Assembly: GCF_016615815.1 (NCBI RefSeq)
Contig: NZ_CP067112.1
Location: forward strand, 62,001-126,000
Direction of reading: 5' to 3'
DNA from: Luteimonas sp. MC1572
Lineage (GTDB): Bacteria; Pseudomonadota; Gammaproteobacteria; Xanthomonadales; Xanthomonadaceae
Length of the DNA stretch: 64,000 bases
A program made the position numbers and the translations under genes. Under the pieces are notes generated by a model. That model saw only the letters and a program-made list of their open reading frames with translations. It did not search any database and was not told the DNA's origin. Shown piece by piece: positions 1 to 7,231 of the stretch; position 1 is the first letter of the stretch; each line of letters starts with the position of its first letter.

Positions 1-56
1 ACGTCCTGATGCGTGGTGCGTGCGTAATGGCGCGCCTGACGCTGTGGGTGTCATAG
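1..56. other. 3' tail of a truncated integron cassette
   Basis: These bases precede the first complete attC site and must be the end of a cassette whose start lies outside the window. No gene can be assigned to the fragment. Confidence 0.5.
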
Positions 57-116
57 GCCTAACAATTCATTCAAGCCGACACCGCTTCGCGGCGCGGCTT
101 AATTCAGGCGTTAGCG
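57..116 (+). repeat. attC site 1 (integron recombination site)
   Basis: A site of about 60 bp runs from an RYYYAAC-like box (GCCTAAC) to a GTTRRRY-like box (GTTAGCG). Between them an imperfect palindrome (CCGCTTCGCGGCG core) lets the single strand fold, as required for IntI recombination. Near-identical copies follow every cassette up to 5.9 kb. Confidence 0.9.
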
Positions 117-119
117 CCC

Positions 120-683
120 ATGATCATTTCATACATGCTTGCAGCAATGCTTTCCTCCTCCGGAGACCCTGGCGTGACTTTGGATGTTTGTGTGCCACCT
201 TCTTGGCCTGCGCGCTTCGAGGTGCAACAGAAAACGACGTTCGCTGGGCTGCAGCAGATTTACCTGCGTGACGTGCCGGAAGAACTTATGCCACAGCAGG
301 CGATTCTGCGAGCGGAGTCTGTCGCACGAGACCGTGCCCATGGCAGCTGGGGAAGGCAGGCCGAGGAGATTGGAAATGCGGTCTATCAGACGCAGATTCA
401 GCAACTCGAGACGTACTGTGGCCCCCGACTCGACGATCAGTACGGAGCTCCCGGTCTTATCGAGCAGGCATACGCTAGAGTGCTAGCGCACACCAATCTG
501 CGGTATGACGCTGTGGCAGCCGAGCAACTCCTACCGAAGGAGTTCTCCGTCAACCTCACTCCCCGCGTGGCGATTGTTGGCTTATCAGCGCACTGCTCTA
601 AATCGACGCCTGCGCTGGCGTCATTTCTTGCCCGTGCGTCCATTCCATGCGGGCAGGTGCCAGACTCGCGAGATGGGCGCTAA
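120..683 (+). CDS. Integron cassette protein of unknown function
   Basis: The 187-aa reading frame starts at the first ATG after attC site 1 and its TAA stop lies in the TAAC of the next attC, the usual layout of a one-gene cassette. I do not recognise a family. The first 15 residues are hydrophobic (IISYMLAAML) but there is no clear signal-peptidase site. The rest is soluble-looking with a helical middle section (roughly residues 60-110) and three cysteines after residue 90. No ribosome-binding site is obvious, which is common for cassette genes that rely on the attC context or an upstream promoter. The function is unknown; the cassette frame is the main evidence that it is real. Confidence 0.7.
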   Translation: MIISYMLAAMLSSSGDPGVTLDVCVPPSWPARFEVQQKTTFAGLQQIYLRDVPEELMPQQAILRAESVARDRAHGSWGRQAEEIGNAVYQTQIQQLETYCGPRLDDQYGAPGLIEQAYARVLAHTNLRYDAVAAEQLLPKEFSVNLTPRVAIVGLSAHCSKSTPALASFLARASIPCGQVPDSRDGR

Positions 684-737
684 CAATTCATTCAAGCCGA
701 CGCCGCTTCGCGGCGCGGCTTAATTCAGGCGTTGGCC
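678..737 (+). repeat. attC site 2
   Basis: CGCTAAC to GTTGGCC with the same central palindrome as site 1. It ends the first complete cassette. Confidence 0.9.
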
Positions 738-1091
738 GCTCAGAGCTTAAGTTTGTAGACCTCGGTGACCTTTCCGCTGGCGCCTTCGCCTGAGCACCAG
801 AGCGCTCGAGCGCGACAATGCGGCTGCGTGTGAGAGCTTCGCCGGGACATCTCGCTCGCGGTGTCGGTGTCTAGCCAGGCATCTTCGGCTTCGTGCGCTG
901 TGCACTCACTAGCTACGCTGCGCTCCGCCCAAGCAATCGCATCGGCTAGTTCACGGTGTGGGTTCGTGGCCGCGAGGCCGGCCTTTCCCGGCTTCGGCCA
1001 GGGCGACGCCACGCGGCGGGCGTAGTCGTGGCACCGGCTTCGGGTCTGCGCGGGCTTGGTGGCACGTGGCTCGGCTTCGGCTAGAGTTGGC
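738..1091. other. Cassette without a forward gene; possible reverse reading frame
   Basis: This 354-bp cassette body has no forward reading frame of useful length. On the minus strand a 121-aa frame (740-1105) crosses it, but its first codons lie inside attC site 3, where several chance frames begin with the same MNC-type start. It matches no family I know and is rich in Ala, Arg, Ser and Glu. The cassette may carry a reverse-oriented gene, an RNA or a promoter, or nothing functional. Gene-less cassettes are known from chromosomal integrons. Confidence 0.35.
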
Positions 1092-1151
1092 GTCCAACAA
1101 TTCATTCAAGCCGACGCCGCTTCGCGGCGCGGCTTAATTCAGGCGTTATGC
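1092..1151 (+). repeat. attC site 3
   Basis: GTCCAAC matches RYYYAAC perfectly and the site ends GTTATGC. The ATG of the next cassette gene overlaps the last box. Confidence 0.9.
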
Positions 1152-1159
1152 GCATCCAA

Positions 1160-1786
1160 ATGTCCACGTACGCCCAACTCTTGTTCGCCGTTCTCATGAT
1201 CGCCTCGATCACAAGCTGCAAGGCTGCCGATGAGTCGGTAGACCTATTGCTCAAGCCGGCAAAAGGCTGGATCTTGGTGGAGAACGGGAGCGCGGCGGAC
1301 GTGAAGGCGGCTATTAGCGACTACGACGCGCTTGTCATGGAGGCGCGTCCTGGCATCTTCCTAGTTGAGTTGCATCCTCAAAGTAGCGGTGCGGTGGCTG
1401 TAGTGTTGCCGGGCGGCCTTCCTGCCTACGATCTGGCGAATATGACGGGTTGGCTAAGCGCCCCGCCAGATCAAGAGGACGTGTATGGCGCCGCTTCTTG
1501 GATCACATCTCCAAGCAGCGGGGTCAAGTATTACCTAGAGCCAGAAACTAGCAACCCATGGGGCGACACCTTGATTGGCGCAAGCGCGCTCGGGCAGCCG
1601 GTTCGCGTCTATCTTCCGGAAACGGGAATGTCGGGCGTTTCTTCGGCCCATTCCTACAGAGAGGAGCCTGAGATCGAGATCTCGCCGCAGCCGATCACAA
1701 TCGAAGTTACGCTTGATACAAGCGTCTCTTTTGGCAACCCGGATTTCGTCGTCAACAGCCCGAGAGACCATAATTGGCGCCAGTAG
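1160..1786 (+). CDS. Cassette-encoded putative lipoprotein
   Basis: A 208-aa frame if begun at ATG 1160; a start at 1148 inside the attC adds four residues. The N terminus has a hydrophobic stretch (LLFAVLMIASITSC) ending in a lipobox-like ITSC, so export and lipid attachment at Cys20 are likely. The mature part contains aromatic- and glycine-rich loops and an acidic beta-rich C-terminal region. No family is recognised. The TAG stop lies just before the next attC, as expected for a single-gene cassette. It is one of several exported cassette products here. Confidence 0.75.
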   Translation: MSTYAQLLFAVLMIASITSCKAADESVDLLLKPAKGWILVENGSAADVKAAISDYDALVMEARPGIFLVELHPQSSGAVAVVLPGGLPAYDLANMTGWLSAPPDQEDVYGAASWITSPSSGVKYYLEPETSNPWGDTLIGASALGQPVRVYLPETGMSGVSSAHSYREEPEIEISPQPITIEVTLDTSVSFGNPDFVVNSPRDHNWRQ

Positions 1787-1787
1787 C

Positions 1788-1847
1788 GCATAACAATTCA
1801 TTCAAGCCGACGCCGCATCGCGGCGCGGCTTAATTCAGGCGTTAGAG
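1788..1847 (+). repeat. attC site 4
   Basis: GCATAAC to GTTAGAG; the stem carries a one-base variant (CCGCATCGCGGCG). Confidence 0.9.
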
Positions 1848-1850
1848 CCC

Positions 1851-2312
1851 ATGAGATACATTGCCCTATTCGTTGCGCTGTTATTGAGCCTCACGACCGC
1901 ATATCCAGTTGCCGCTGGCACTTGGGGGTACGGCCAGTTTGATAGCGACCATGCGCTCGACTTTGCAGCGGACTGGGCGGAAGCAGGCACGGTCGAGAGC
2001 ATTCGCGAGGCACTCACGTTCGCCGCTGGTCAGGCTTATCTGGGAGCGCCAGACGCTGAGAAGGCGCTGGTAGCGGCGGAGGTCGTTGCCGCTTCATTGG
2101 GGAAGCCCAACGACAAGCTTCCAGCTGAACTAGCAACTTGGATCTCCCGGCAGCCCCCTCAAGAGCTGCGATCTCTGGTTCCTCTCGCGCTGTCGGCCAT
2201 TGATCGTGTGCGTAATCCGTCAGGTTCGGAGCTGTACGAACTGTGGGACGATCAAGGCGCAGAGCAATGGCTCACGCATGTAAATGAGCTCGTCATCCGG
2301 CTCAAGAGCTGA
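1851..2312 (+). CDS. Exported DUF4259-like cassette protein
   Basis: 153 aa. A signal peptide (MRYIALFVALLLSLTTAYPVAA) is followed at once by GTWGYGQFDSDHALDF. That resembles the start of DUF4259 proteins, which typically read GxWGxGxFDNDxALDW and are otherwise alpha-helical. The remaining 110 residues look helical, with conserved-looking aspartates and a WL motif near the end. The family has no established biochemical role. Most DUF4259 proteins I know of are cytoplasmic, so the signal peptide is a notable variation. Confidence 0.75.
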   Translation: MRYIALFVALLLSLTTAYPVAAGTWGYGQFDSDHALDFAADWAEAGTVESIREALTFAAGQAYLGAPDAEKALVAAEVVAASLGKPNDKLPAELATWISRQPPQELRSLVPLALSAIDRVRNPSGSELYELWDDQGAEQWLTHVNELVIRLKS

Positions 2313-2328
2313 CGATGTGCGGCATAGG

Positions 2329-2388
2329 CTCTAACAATTCATTCAAGCCGAACCCGCTTCGCGGGTCGGCTTAATTCAGGCGTTAGGT
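2329..2388 (+). repeat. attC site 5
   Basis: CTCTAAC to GTTAGGT (a perfect GTTRRRY). The stem differs from its neighbours (AACCCGCTTCGCGGGTC) with both arms changed together, so base pairing is kept. Confidence 0.9.
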
Positions 2389-2391
2389 GCC

Positions 2392-2793
2392 ATGGCAAGA
2401 GTCATCGCTCTCATAGCCATTCTCTCTGCTAGCGGGTCCGCGTGGGCCTCAAACCCGACGCCGTATACATCTGAAAGTGCAGAGCTCTGTGTTGCCTCGC
2501 CGCCTTCGACAAAGCCAGGCGATTCCGGCTTCACGCTCTTCATCGGCAATTGGAAGCCCGTAGCGCTTCCCGCTTCGGAGAAAATCGGCTTCAGAATGTC
2601 TCGCTCGGACAAATATCCCGTGTCAATCAAGCATGGCGGTCACATGGTTCATGCATTCGTCTTGAGCTTTGCCGACTATCCAACAGGTAACGTATGCCTG
2701 CGCTACTCTCCGACAAGTTTGCGGTGGTCTTTGGAGCCGCAGCCGGGCGGCGCAAGGGCCTGCACATGTGAGGCTAGCGGCAATGGCACCTAA
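2392..2793 (+). CDS. Exported cassette protein of unknown function
   Basis: 133 aa with a clear signal peptide ending SAWA before residue 20. The mature protein has four cysteines (one early, one central, and a C-x-C pair near the C terminus), consistent with periplasmic disulfides. It reads as a small beta-rich periplasmic domain. I recognise no family. The TAA stop is shared with the next attC. Confidence 0.7.
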   Translation: MARVIALIAILSASGSAWASNPTPYTSESAELCVASPPSTKPGDSGFTLFIGNWKPVALPASEKIGFRMSRSDKYPVSIKHGGHMVHAFVLSFADYPTGNVCLRYSPTSLRWSLEPQPGGARACTCEASGNGT

Positions 2794-2847
2794 CAATTCG
2801 TTCAAGCCGACGCCGCTTCGCGGCGCGGCTTAATTCAGGCGTTAGGG
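2788..2847 (+). repeat. attC site 6
   Basis: ACCTAAC (perfect RYYYAAC) to GTTAGGG with the standard stem. Confidence 0.9.
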
Positions 2848-2851
2848 CGCT

Positions 2852-3469
2852 ATGAAAGATTCGCTTAATCTGCCGTCAATCCCAGAGCTGCGTCGCGTTG
2901 CGCAATCGCTCGCCATGCTTGATGCGATCCTTAGTCCGGAGTGGGATTACCGCTACTACAGCTTCAATAGCGCGTGGGGGCCGGGAGAGGAAATGGCATC
3001 AATGCGTAACGGATCTGGCGATGATTGGTTCTTGCTCCTAGATCATGCTGGCGCAGCCATTAAGGGCTTCGCTCATGAACTTGCAGATACCTCCCTCCTC
3101 TCACGGAACATCCAGACCCAAGTTTCAGCGGATTTTTCGTCCTTTCTCAATGAGCCGGCGTTCTCAATGCAGCACGCCACCTTCTGCTACTGGCGCAAAA
3201 CGGGTGACAACTCCTGGAGCAAGGTTGACGGCGGCCCTGACGACGACGGAGCCGATGAAATGCTTGCACTTCTCGGCTCTGGGCCATCCGGCTACAAAGA
3301 GTGGGCTGAGGACTATTATGAGGTACTGGTAGCGCTTGGCGCAGTGACTGCGCTGTTGGCTCATCAGCCTCTCAGTGACTCATTAATCCTGGCCCTCAAC
3401 CCGGACGCTGACATTGACTTTACCTATGGGCAAGCACAAGAGATTGGGTATCCTCATGGCGCGCCCTAA
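2852..3469 (+). CDS. Conserved hypothetical cassette protein, cytoplasmic
   Basis: 205 aa, no signal peptide. The N-terminal third contains LAMLDAILSPEWDYRYYSFNSAW, then an acidic GDDWFLLLDHAGAAIKGF stretch. This resembles a recurrent bacterial hypothetical family (about 200 aa, with the signature L-D-A-I-x-x-P-E-W-x-Y-R-Y-Y) that I know only as uncharacterised. The C-terminal half is mixed alpha/beta. Start and stop are tightly framed by attC sites 6 and 7. Confidence 0.75.
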   Translation: MKDSLNLPSIPELRRVAQSLAMLDAILSPEWDYRYYSFNSAWGPGEEMASMRNGSGDDWFLLLDHAGAAIKGFAHELADTSLLSRNIQTQVSADFSSFLNEPAFSMQHATFCYWRKTGDNSWSKVDGGPDDDGADEMLALLGSGPSGYKEWAEDYYEVLVALGAVTALLAHQPLSDSLILALNPDADIDFTYGQAQEIGYPHGAP

Positions 3470-3523
3470 CAATTCATTCAAGCCGATGCCGCTTCGCGGC
3501 ACGGCTTAATTCAGGCGTTAGCG
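3464..3523 (+). repeat. attC site 7
   Basis: CCCTAAC to GTTAGCG. Stem variant GATGCCGCTTCGCGGCAC with compensating changes on both arms. Confidence 0.9.
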
Positions 3524-3526
3524 GGC

Positions 3527-4042
3527 ATGGACAGATTCCTAGCAGTTGCGGTTCTCCTTCTCGCTACGCTCGCAAACGCCGCACAAGGTGCGGAGCTAGA
3601 CCTTGGCAGCCTGCGAATCGCCTGGCCGAGCGGCTACAAGGAGGTTGGTCGCGAAAGCCCCATTCGGTTGGTTGGCCCGGATGGTGTCAACGTTCTAATT
3701 ACAGTCTGGAACGCCAAGCCAGAAGCAGGAGCTGATGCTCCGAGCGACACGTCAGCGGTCTTCTCAAGCATCGCCGAGTCGCGTCTTCCCGAGCTGGCCG
3801 CTACCGATGGGAAGGTTGTTGTGCCGCTCCAACGGCAAATCCTGCCAGATGGCTCAATTCTCTACTCCACCGCCACGCAGACAGGCGCACACCGCAAAGC
3901 CAAGTTCTACTTGCAGTACATGCTGATCGCTCCATCTTCTTCGGCCGCACTCTTCACCGTGGAGGGGCGCGGGGACGCAACTGCTCAGCACCTGCACTTT
4001 CTGGAGCGGTTCTATTCGGTAGAGTGGGCAGATGCCCGCTAA
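3527..4042 (+). CDS. Exported cassette protein of unknown function
   Basis: 171 aa with a signal peptide (hydrophobic core LAVAVLLLATLANA, cleavage around AQGA-E). The mature part starts with a short beta-rich segment (LDLGSLRIAWPSGY) and continues as a beta-rich domain with few cysteines. It resembles small periplasmic proteins in which an amphipathic strand precedes a P-x-G-Y turn, but I cannot name the family. The stop is fused to the next attC. Confidence 0.7.
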   Translation: MDRFLAVAVLLLATLANAAQGAELDLGSLRIAWPSGYKEVGRESPIRLVGPDGVNVLITVWNAKPEAGADAPSDTSAVFSSIAESRLPELAATDGKVVVPLQRQILPDGSILYSTATQTGAHRKAKFYLQYMLIAPSSSAALFTVEGRGDATAQHLHFLERFYSVEWADAR

Positions 4043-4148
4043 CAATGCGTTTAAGCCGACACCGCATCGGGGCGCAAACCACATGGCAGATACAGCTTGC
4101 CATGTGCTTCACGCCTCGCTGCGGCGCGGCTTAACTTAGGTGTTAGGC
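4037..4148 (+). repeat. Long attC site 8 with nested palindrome
   Basis: CGCTAAC to GTTAGGC, 112 bp instead of about 60. The outer arms match the short sites, but the middle carries an extra 9-bp inverted repeat (4080-4088 CACATGGCA pairing with 4098-4106). This enlarges the variable terminal structure. Site 9 carries a related insert. Confidence 0.85.
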
Positions 4149-4170
4149 GTCAACCGGAGATACGTCAAAA

Positions 4171-4890
4171 ATGGGAGCAGTAATTTTTGCGCTGAGCTTT
4201 GCTGCAACTGCCTTTCTGGTCTTTCTTGCGTTCAAGCACTTCGACAAGCGCTTGACCTTTGCCTTTGGGTTGTTGTTCGCAGCCTACCTAGGACTCGATG
4301 ATCTAGTCACCGGGTTGCCGTCCGGCTCGTCTGCATTTAGCTTTATCGGCGGAGAGTGGAATTGGTCTGGAAAGATCTACAGCCTGTTGTTGTCCGTCGT
4401 GGTGGTGCTCGGGCTGGGGATCAAGCCCGAGGCACTTGGCCTTACCTTGTCGCAAAGAAACCTCAGAGCATCTCTAATCGCTCTGTTTCTTTTCATTCTC
4501 TGGGGTCTCTCACTCGGGCTGCTTTTCAAACCTTCAGTCCCGTCGGTAGAGACGTTTGCGTTCCAAGCGTCGATGCCCGGAATTGTGGAAGAGCTGGTAT
4601 ATCGCGGCATCGCTCCAGCCCTCTTGCTCGGCCTCATCCGTGGCAAAGATCCGTCGCAAGGCATACCTTGGGCCGTGGTATTCATCACCGCGGTTGCCTT
4701 TGGCATCTGGCACGGGCTGAGCTATTCGGACGCTGCGTTCTCATTTGACCCAATGTCTGCCTTGTTCCCGTTCATCGGCAGCATTGCCGGCGGTTGGTTG
4801 CGGTTCAATAGTGGCAGCTTGCTCTTCCCAATCTTGGCGCACAGCTTTGCAAATGTCGCATTCCATCTCACTGCACTGATTGGCGCCTAA
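4171..4890 (+). CDS. CPBP family intramembrane glutamic endopeptidase (cassette)
   Basis: 239 aa, about eight hydrophobic segments. The CPBP/Abi (Rce1-like) motifs are intact: EELVYRG at about residue 141 (EExxxR), FGIWHG at about 174 (FxxxH) and LAHSFANV near 227 (HxxxN-type). The family cleaves within membranes; known roles include CAAX processing in eukaryotes and bacteriocin maturation or self-immunity in bacteria. The substrate here is unknown. The start at 4171 follows an A/G-rich stretch (CCGGAG 12 nt upstream) and the TAA stop is part of attC site 9. Confidence 0.9.
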   Translation: MGAVIFALSFAATAFLVFLAFKHFDKRLTFAFGLLFAAYLGLDDLVTGLPSGSSAFSFIGGEWNWSGKIYSLLLSVVVVLGLGIKPEALGLTLSQRNLRASLIALFLFILWGLSLGLLFKPSVPSVETFAFQASMPGIVEELVYRGIAPALLLGLIRGKDPSQGIPWAVVFITAVAFGIWHGLSYSDAAFSFDPMSALFPFIGSIAGGWLRFNSGSLLFPILAHSFANVAFHLTALIGA

Positions 4891-4996
4891 CAATTCGTTC
4901 AAGCCGAACCTGCTTCGCTACACCAACAACATGGCAGGTAAAGCTTGCCATGTTGTCGGCTACGCTACGCAGGTCGGCTTAACTCAGGCGTTAGGC
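4885..4996 (+). repeat. Long attC site 9 with nested palindrome
   Basis: GCCTAAC to GTTAGGC, 112 bp. It contains a 10-bp inverted repeat (4927-4936 CAACATGGCA with 4946-4955 TGCCATGTTG). Its CATGGCA-(9 nt)-TGCCATG core is shared with site 8, while the flanking stem has different but paired bases. Confidence 0.85.
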
Positions 4997-5000
4997 GGCC

Positions 5001-5285
5001 ATGACTCCGATCATCGCGTTCATAGTTCTTCAAGTCGCTTCAACGGACGCACCTTCGCTCCTGGCAGAGGGAATCGCGCCCTGCGCCAATGACGTTTCAC
5101 GAAGGTGTCAGACATTAGTTCTCACCAATCCATACCAAGAAGGCGTTCGATCAGGGGGCCGGCGAGAATTTGTTGTTGATGTGCCTTTTCTTGGTTCAAT
5201 GCCCTGTGCTCAATATCGAGTTGTTGTGCACGACCGTGAAGGGCACTTGCACTACAGCGCCGCCATCCGAAGGACTGCACCGTGA
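5001..5285 (+). CDS. Small cassette protein of unknown function
   Basis: 94 aa, beginning at the first ATG after attC site 9 and ending in TGA 20 bp before the next attC. The first 12 residues are hydrophobic (MTPIIAFIVLQV) and could be a short uncleaved anchor or weak signal peptide. Three cysteines are present. The C-terminal half (REFVVDVPFLGSMPCAQYRVVVHDREG) looks like beta strands. No family is recognised; a competing overlapping frame at 4880-5092 is less plausible because it starts inside the attC. Confidence 0.55.
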   Translation: MTPIIAFIVLQVASTDAPSLLAEGIAPCANDVSRRCQTLVLTNPYQEGVRSGGRREFVVDVPFLGSMPCAQYRVVVHDREGHLHYSAAIRRTAP

Positions 5286-5304
5286 TAATCACAACCATCT
5301 GGCC

Positions 5305-5393
5305 GCCTAACAATTAGTCAAGCCGAGCCCGCTTCGCGGTCCCGGCATCAACCGTGCTCGCCCGGGCGGGCTGGCTTAACTCAGGCGTTAGGC
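5305..5393 (+). repeat. attC site 10 (89 bp, variant middle)
   Basis: GCCTAAC to GTTAGGC. The outer arms are conserved but the centre is rearranged (CCCGCTTCGCGGTCCCGG plus a CCCGGGCGGG stretch), giving an intermediate length. Confidence 0.8.
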
Positions 5394-5440
5394 CGCACGC
5401 GCGCATCACGGCGACCCTCAGCTCAGCGGAATCAGCACTA

Positions 5441-5782
5441 ATGTCCAAGTACCTGATCTCTTTTACCAGTGCCGCGATGGTCATGCCTGACGACGAGTGG
5501 GAGGCTGTAGTTCGGGACTCGCATGCCGTAATTGAAGAGGCGAAAGCCGCAGGTGTTTATGTCTTTGGCGGCGGCATCGACGAGAGCGTTTCACCAATGC
5601 TTGTGTCGGCCTCAGGCGCCGTTGCTCAGGGTGGCTATCCTTGGTCGCCTGCGCTCAATGGCGGCTTCACCGTGCTGGAACTGCCCTCGCGAGACGAGGC
5701 TGTCTTGTGGGCCGCGCGCATCGCTAAGGCCTGTCGCTGTGACCAGGAATTGCGAGTCTTCGGGTACGACCCGCAGTCCTGA
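5441..5782 (+). CDS. YCII-related domain protein (cassette)
   Basis: 113 aa from ATG 5441; the frame stays open upstream into the attC, but homology-like sequence starts at MSKYLISF. The protein has the ferredoxin-like YCII/DGPF fold pattern: an N-terminal strand (YLISFTSA), helix (DDEWEAVVRDSHAVIEEAKAAGVYVFGGGI), a P-W-S-P-A-L-N-GG-F-T-V-L-E strand and a final helix with A-x-x-W-A-A-R-I-A. DGPF/YCII proteins are often fused to or encoded near sigma factors, but no enzymatic function is firmly known. An unrelated YciI-type protein occurs at 10.3 kb. Confidence 0.75.
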   Translation: MSKYLISFTSAAMVMPDDEWEAVVRDSHAVIEEAKAAGVYVFGGGIDESVSPMLVSASGAVAQGGYPWSPALNGGFTVLELPSRDEAVLWAARIAKACRCDQELRVFGYDPQS

Positions 5783-5809
5783 GAGCGGCGCAGGAATGGT
5801 GCAGGTGCG

Positions 5810-5869
5810 GCCTAACAATTCGTTCAAGCCGACACCGCCTCGCGTCGCGGCTTAATTCAGGCGTTAGAC
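5810..5869 (+). repeat. attC site 11
   Basis: GCCTAAC to GTTAGAC, both boxes perfect. The stem is slightly degenerate (CACCGCCTCGCGTCGC). Confidence 0.85.
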
Positions 5870-5887
5870 CTTGCGCTGAGGTTTCCA

Positions 5888-6226
5888 GTGAAAGTGATAG
5901 ATTTGCTTTGGATCGTTGCGGTCGGCGGCGTCGCATTGTTCGCGTACGACAAGTACACGACCAAGGCGGCGGAGCCTGCGCCTCAGGAAGTAGTGGCCAC
6001 AAAGGCTGCCGTGCAGACGTCGCTTGCGGAAGACCGCTCCTGGATCAAGCCGCGCGAGGACCAACTCCGCGCGCCAGGAGTTGGCGCCAAGAAGTGCGAC
6101 GGTCGGACGAGCTGCGGCCAAATGACCTCGTGCGCGGAGGCCAAGTACTTTATCGCACATTGTCCCAACACCAAGATGGACGGGGATCGAGATGGCATCC
6201 CGTGTGAGGAGCAGTGGTGCGGCTAA
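5888..6226 (+). CDS. Excalibur calcium-binding domain protein, membrane-anchored
   Basis: 112 aa from GTG 5888. An N-terminal hydrophobic segment (LLWIVAVGGVALFAY) is followed by a linker of about 45 residues and a C-terminal Excalibur domain: C-x5-C-x4-S-C spacing, then CPNTKMDGDRDGIPCEEQWC. The DxDxDGxxCE loop resembles a calcium-binding EF-hand and is the defining motif of the family. The architecture suggests a periplasm-facing protein tethered to the inner membrane. Excalibur domains are often found on extracellular nucleases; no nuclease domain is present here. The start is uncertain because no ATG is in frame nearby. Confidence 0.8.
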   Translation: MKVIDLLWIVAVGGVALFAYDKYTTKAAEPAPQEVVATKAAVQTSLAEDRSWIKPREDQLRAPGVGAKKCDGRTSCGQMTSCAEAKYFIAHCPNTKMDGDRDGIPCEEQWCG

Positions 6227-6236
6227 CGGGCGCAAG

Positions 6237-6296
6237 GTCTTACAGTTCATTCAAGTTGACGCCGCTTCGCGGCGCGACTTGATTCAGGTGTTATTC
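6237..6296 (+). repeat. Degenerate attC site 12
   Basis: GTCTTAC replaces RYYYAAC and the 3' box is GTTATTC. The stem is intact but the inner arms read AAGTTGAC/CGACTTGA instead of AAGCCGAC/CGGCTTAA, a paired change. Recombination activity is doubtful. Confidence 0.7.
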
Positions 6297-6311
6297 CTCA
6301 CTGGAGTTCTC

Positions 6312-6752
6312 GTGAAGTCCGATGAGTTCCGCCTTGATCGCTTCAGCGCCGCCCAAGAGCATTTCTACGTTACGGCGCTGCAGGAGCTGCAATCGGGCAG
6401 GAAGCGGTCGCATTGGATCTGGTTTGTCTTTCCCCAGCTTAGGGGGCTGGGGAAAAGCCGAAACTCTGAACTCTATGGCTTGGCCGGCTTGGCCGAGGCT
6501 CGCGCCTACCTTGCAGAGCCAATCCTGGGGCAGCGGCTCCGAGAAGCAACGCGGGCCATGGTGGATCATCAGTCGCTGGGGGCGGACGGAGTCCTTGGTG
6601 ACCTCGATGCGCTGAAGTTTCAGTCGTGTCTTACCCTGTTCTCGCTCGCTGATCCATCTGAGCAAGTCTTTGCTATGGCGCTTGAATGCTTCTTCGCTGG
6701 GGAGCGTGATCTGCGGACACTTGAGCTGCTAGAGGCGCGGGGTGAGGCCTAG
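6312..6752 (+). CDS. DUF1810 family protein (cassette)
   Basis: 146 aa from GTG 6312, chosen because family members begin a few residues before a D-x-x-R-F-x-x-A-Q motif, seen here as FRLDRFSAAQE. The signature continues with LQSGRKRSHWIWFVFPQLRGLG, then SELYGLAGLAEARAYLAEPILGQRL, and a C-terminal D-x-x-KFQSCLTLF stretch. This is the complete DUF1810 domain at its usual length of about 140 residues. The family is cytoplasmic and predicted to be related to NADAR-like ADP-ribose-handling folds, without a proven reaction. The flanking attC sites are degenerate, so the cassette may be fixed in place. Confidence 0.85.
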   Translation: MKSDEFRLDRFSAAQEHFYVTALQELQSGRKRSHWIWFVFPQLRGLGKSRNSELYGLAGLAEARAYLAEPILGQRLREATRAMVDHQSLGADGVLGDLDALKFQSCLTLFSLADPSEQVFAMALECFFAGERDLRTLELLEARGEA

Positions 6753-6845
6753 CAATTAGCCGCCTATGACAGATCTGCTGAAGGTAGTCGCCGTGCTTTG
6801 CCGCCGACACCACTTCGCACGACGGCTCAACCCAGGCGCCAGCTG
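6747..6845 (+). repeat. Remnant of attC site 13
   Basis: GCCTAGC followed by a decayed middle and CGACACCACTTCGCACGACGGCTC, ending near GGCGCCAGC. The palindrome survives only partly; both recombination boxes have lost the AAC/GTT core. Confidence 0.5.
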
Positions 6846-6847
6846 CC

Positions 6848-7138
6848 ATGAATCCAACCAAGGTCGTGAGAGAAAAGGTGCAGCGTTTCACCGACCTGCC
6901 GAACATCGGGCCGGCCGCGGCGAAGGATTTCGAGGTGCTTGGCTTTGACGCGCCGAGCCAACTGGTCGGCGCGGACCCACTCGAGTTGTATCAGTCACTG
7001 TGCATCGCAACGGGAGTTCGGCAGGATCCGTGCGTCCTGGACGTCTTCATGTCCGTCACGTCTTTTCTGGGTGGCGAGCCACCTCAACCATGGTGGCACT
7101 TCACGGAGAGGCGGAAACGACGGTATGGGCAGCTCTAG
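6848..7138 (+). CDS. Helix-hairpin-helix protein, Cdd1/pathogenicity-locus type
   Basis: 96 aa. Residues 12-40 (VQRFTDLPNIGPAAAKDFEVLGF) form a helix-hairpin-helix with the LPNIG turn, followed by DAPSQLVGADPLELYQSLC and the family signature CVLDVFMSVTSFLGGEPPQPWWHFTERRK. This is the full length of Cdd1-like proteins, annotated variously as pathogenicity locus or mitomycin-resistance proteins. The fold suggests non-specific nucleic-acid binding. The gene starts at the first ATG after the remnant attC and is intact although its recombination sites are not. Confidence 0.85.
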   Translation: MNPTKVVREKVQRFTDLPNIGPAAAKDFEVLGFDAPSQLVGADPLELYQSLCIATGVRQDPCVLDVFMSVTSFLGGEPPQPWWHFTERRKRRYGQL

Positions 7139-7150
7139 GCGATCTGCTGC

Positions 7151-7214
7151 CGGCCGACAGTTCATCAAACCGACGCTGCCTTGCGGCACTGACCACTTCA
7201 GGCCCCAGGCGCTC
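7151..7214 (+). repeat. Remnant of attC site 14
   Basis: CGACAGTTCATCAAACCGACGCTGCC retains the order of the 5' half of the consensus, and GGCACTGACCACTTCAGG that of the 3' half, but both end boxes are lost. Confidence 0.45.
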
Positions 7215-7231
7215 AGAAGGAGAATCGCAAC

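Noticed and set aside
57..5869. attC copies taken as a CRISPR array
   Set aside because: Repeat units are about 60-112 bp and separated by 300-700 bp gene-bearing cassettes, not by uniform short spacers.
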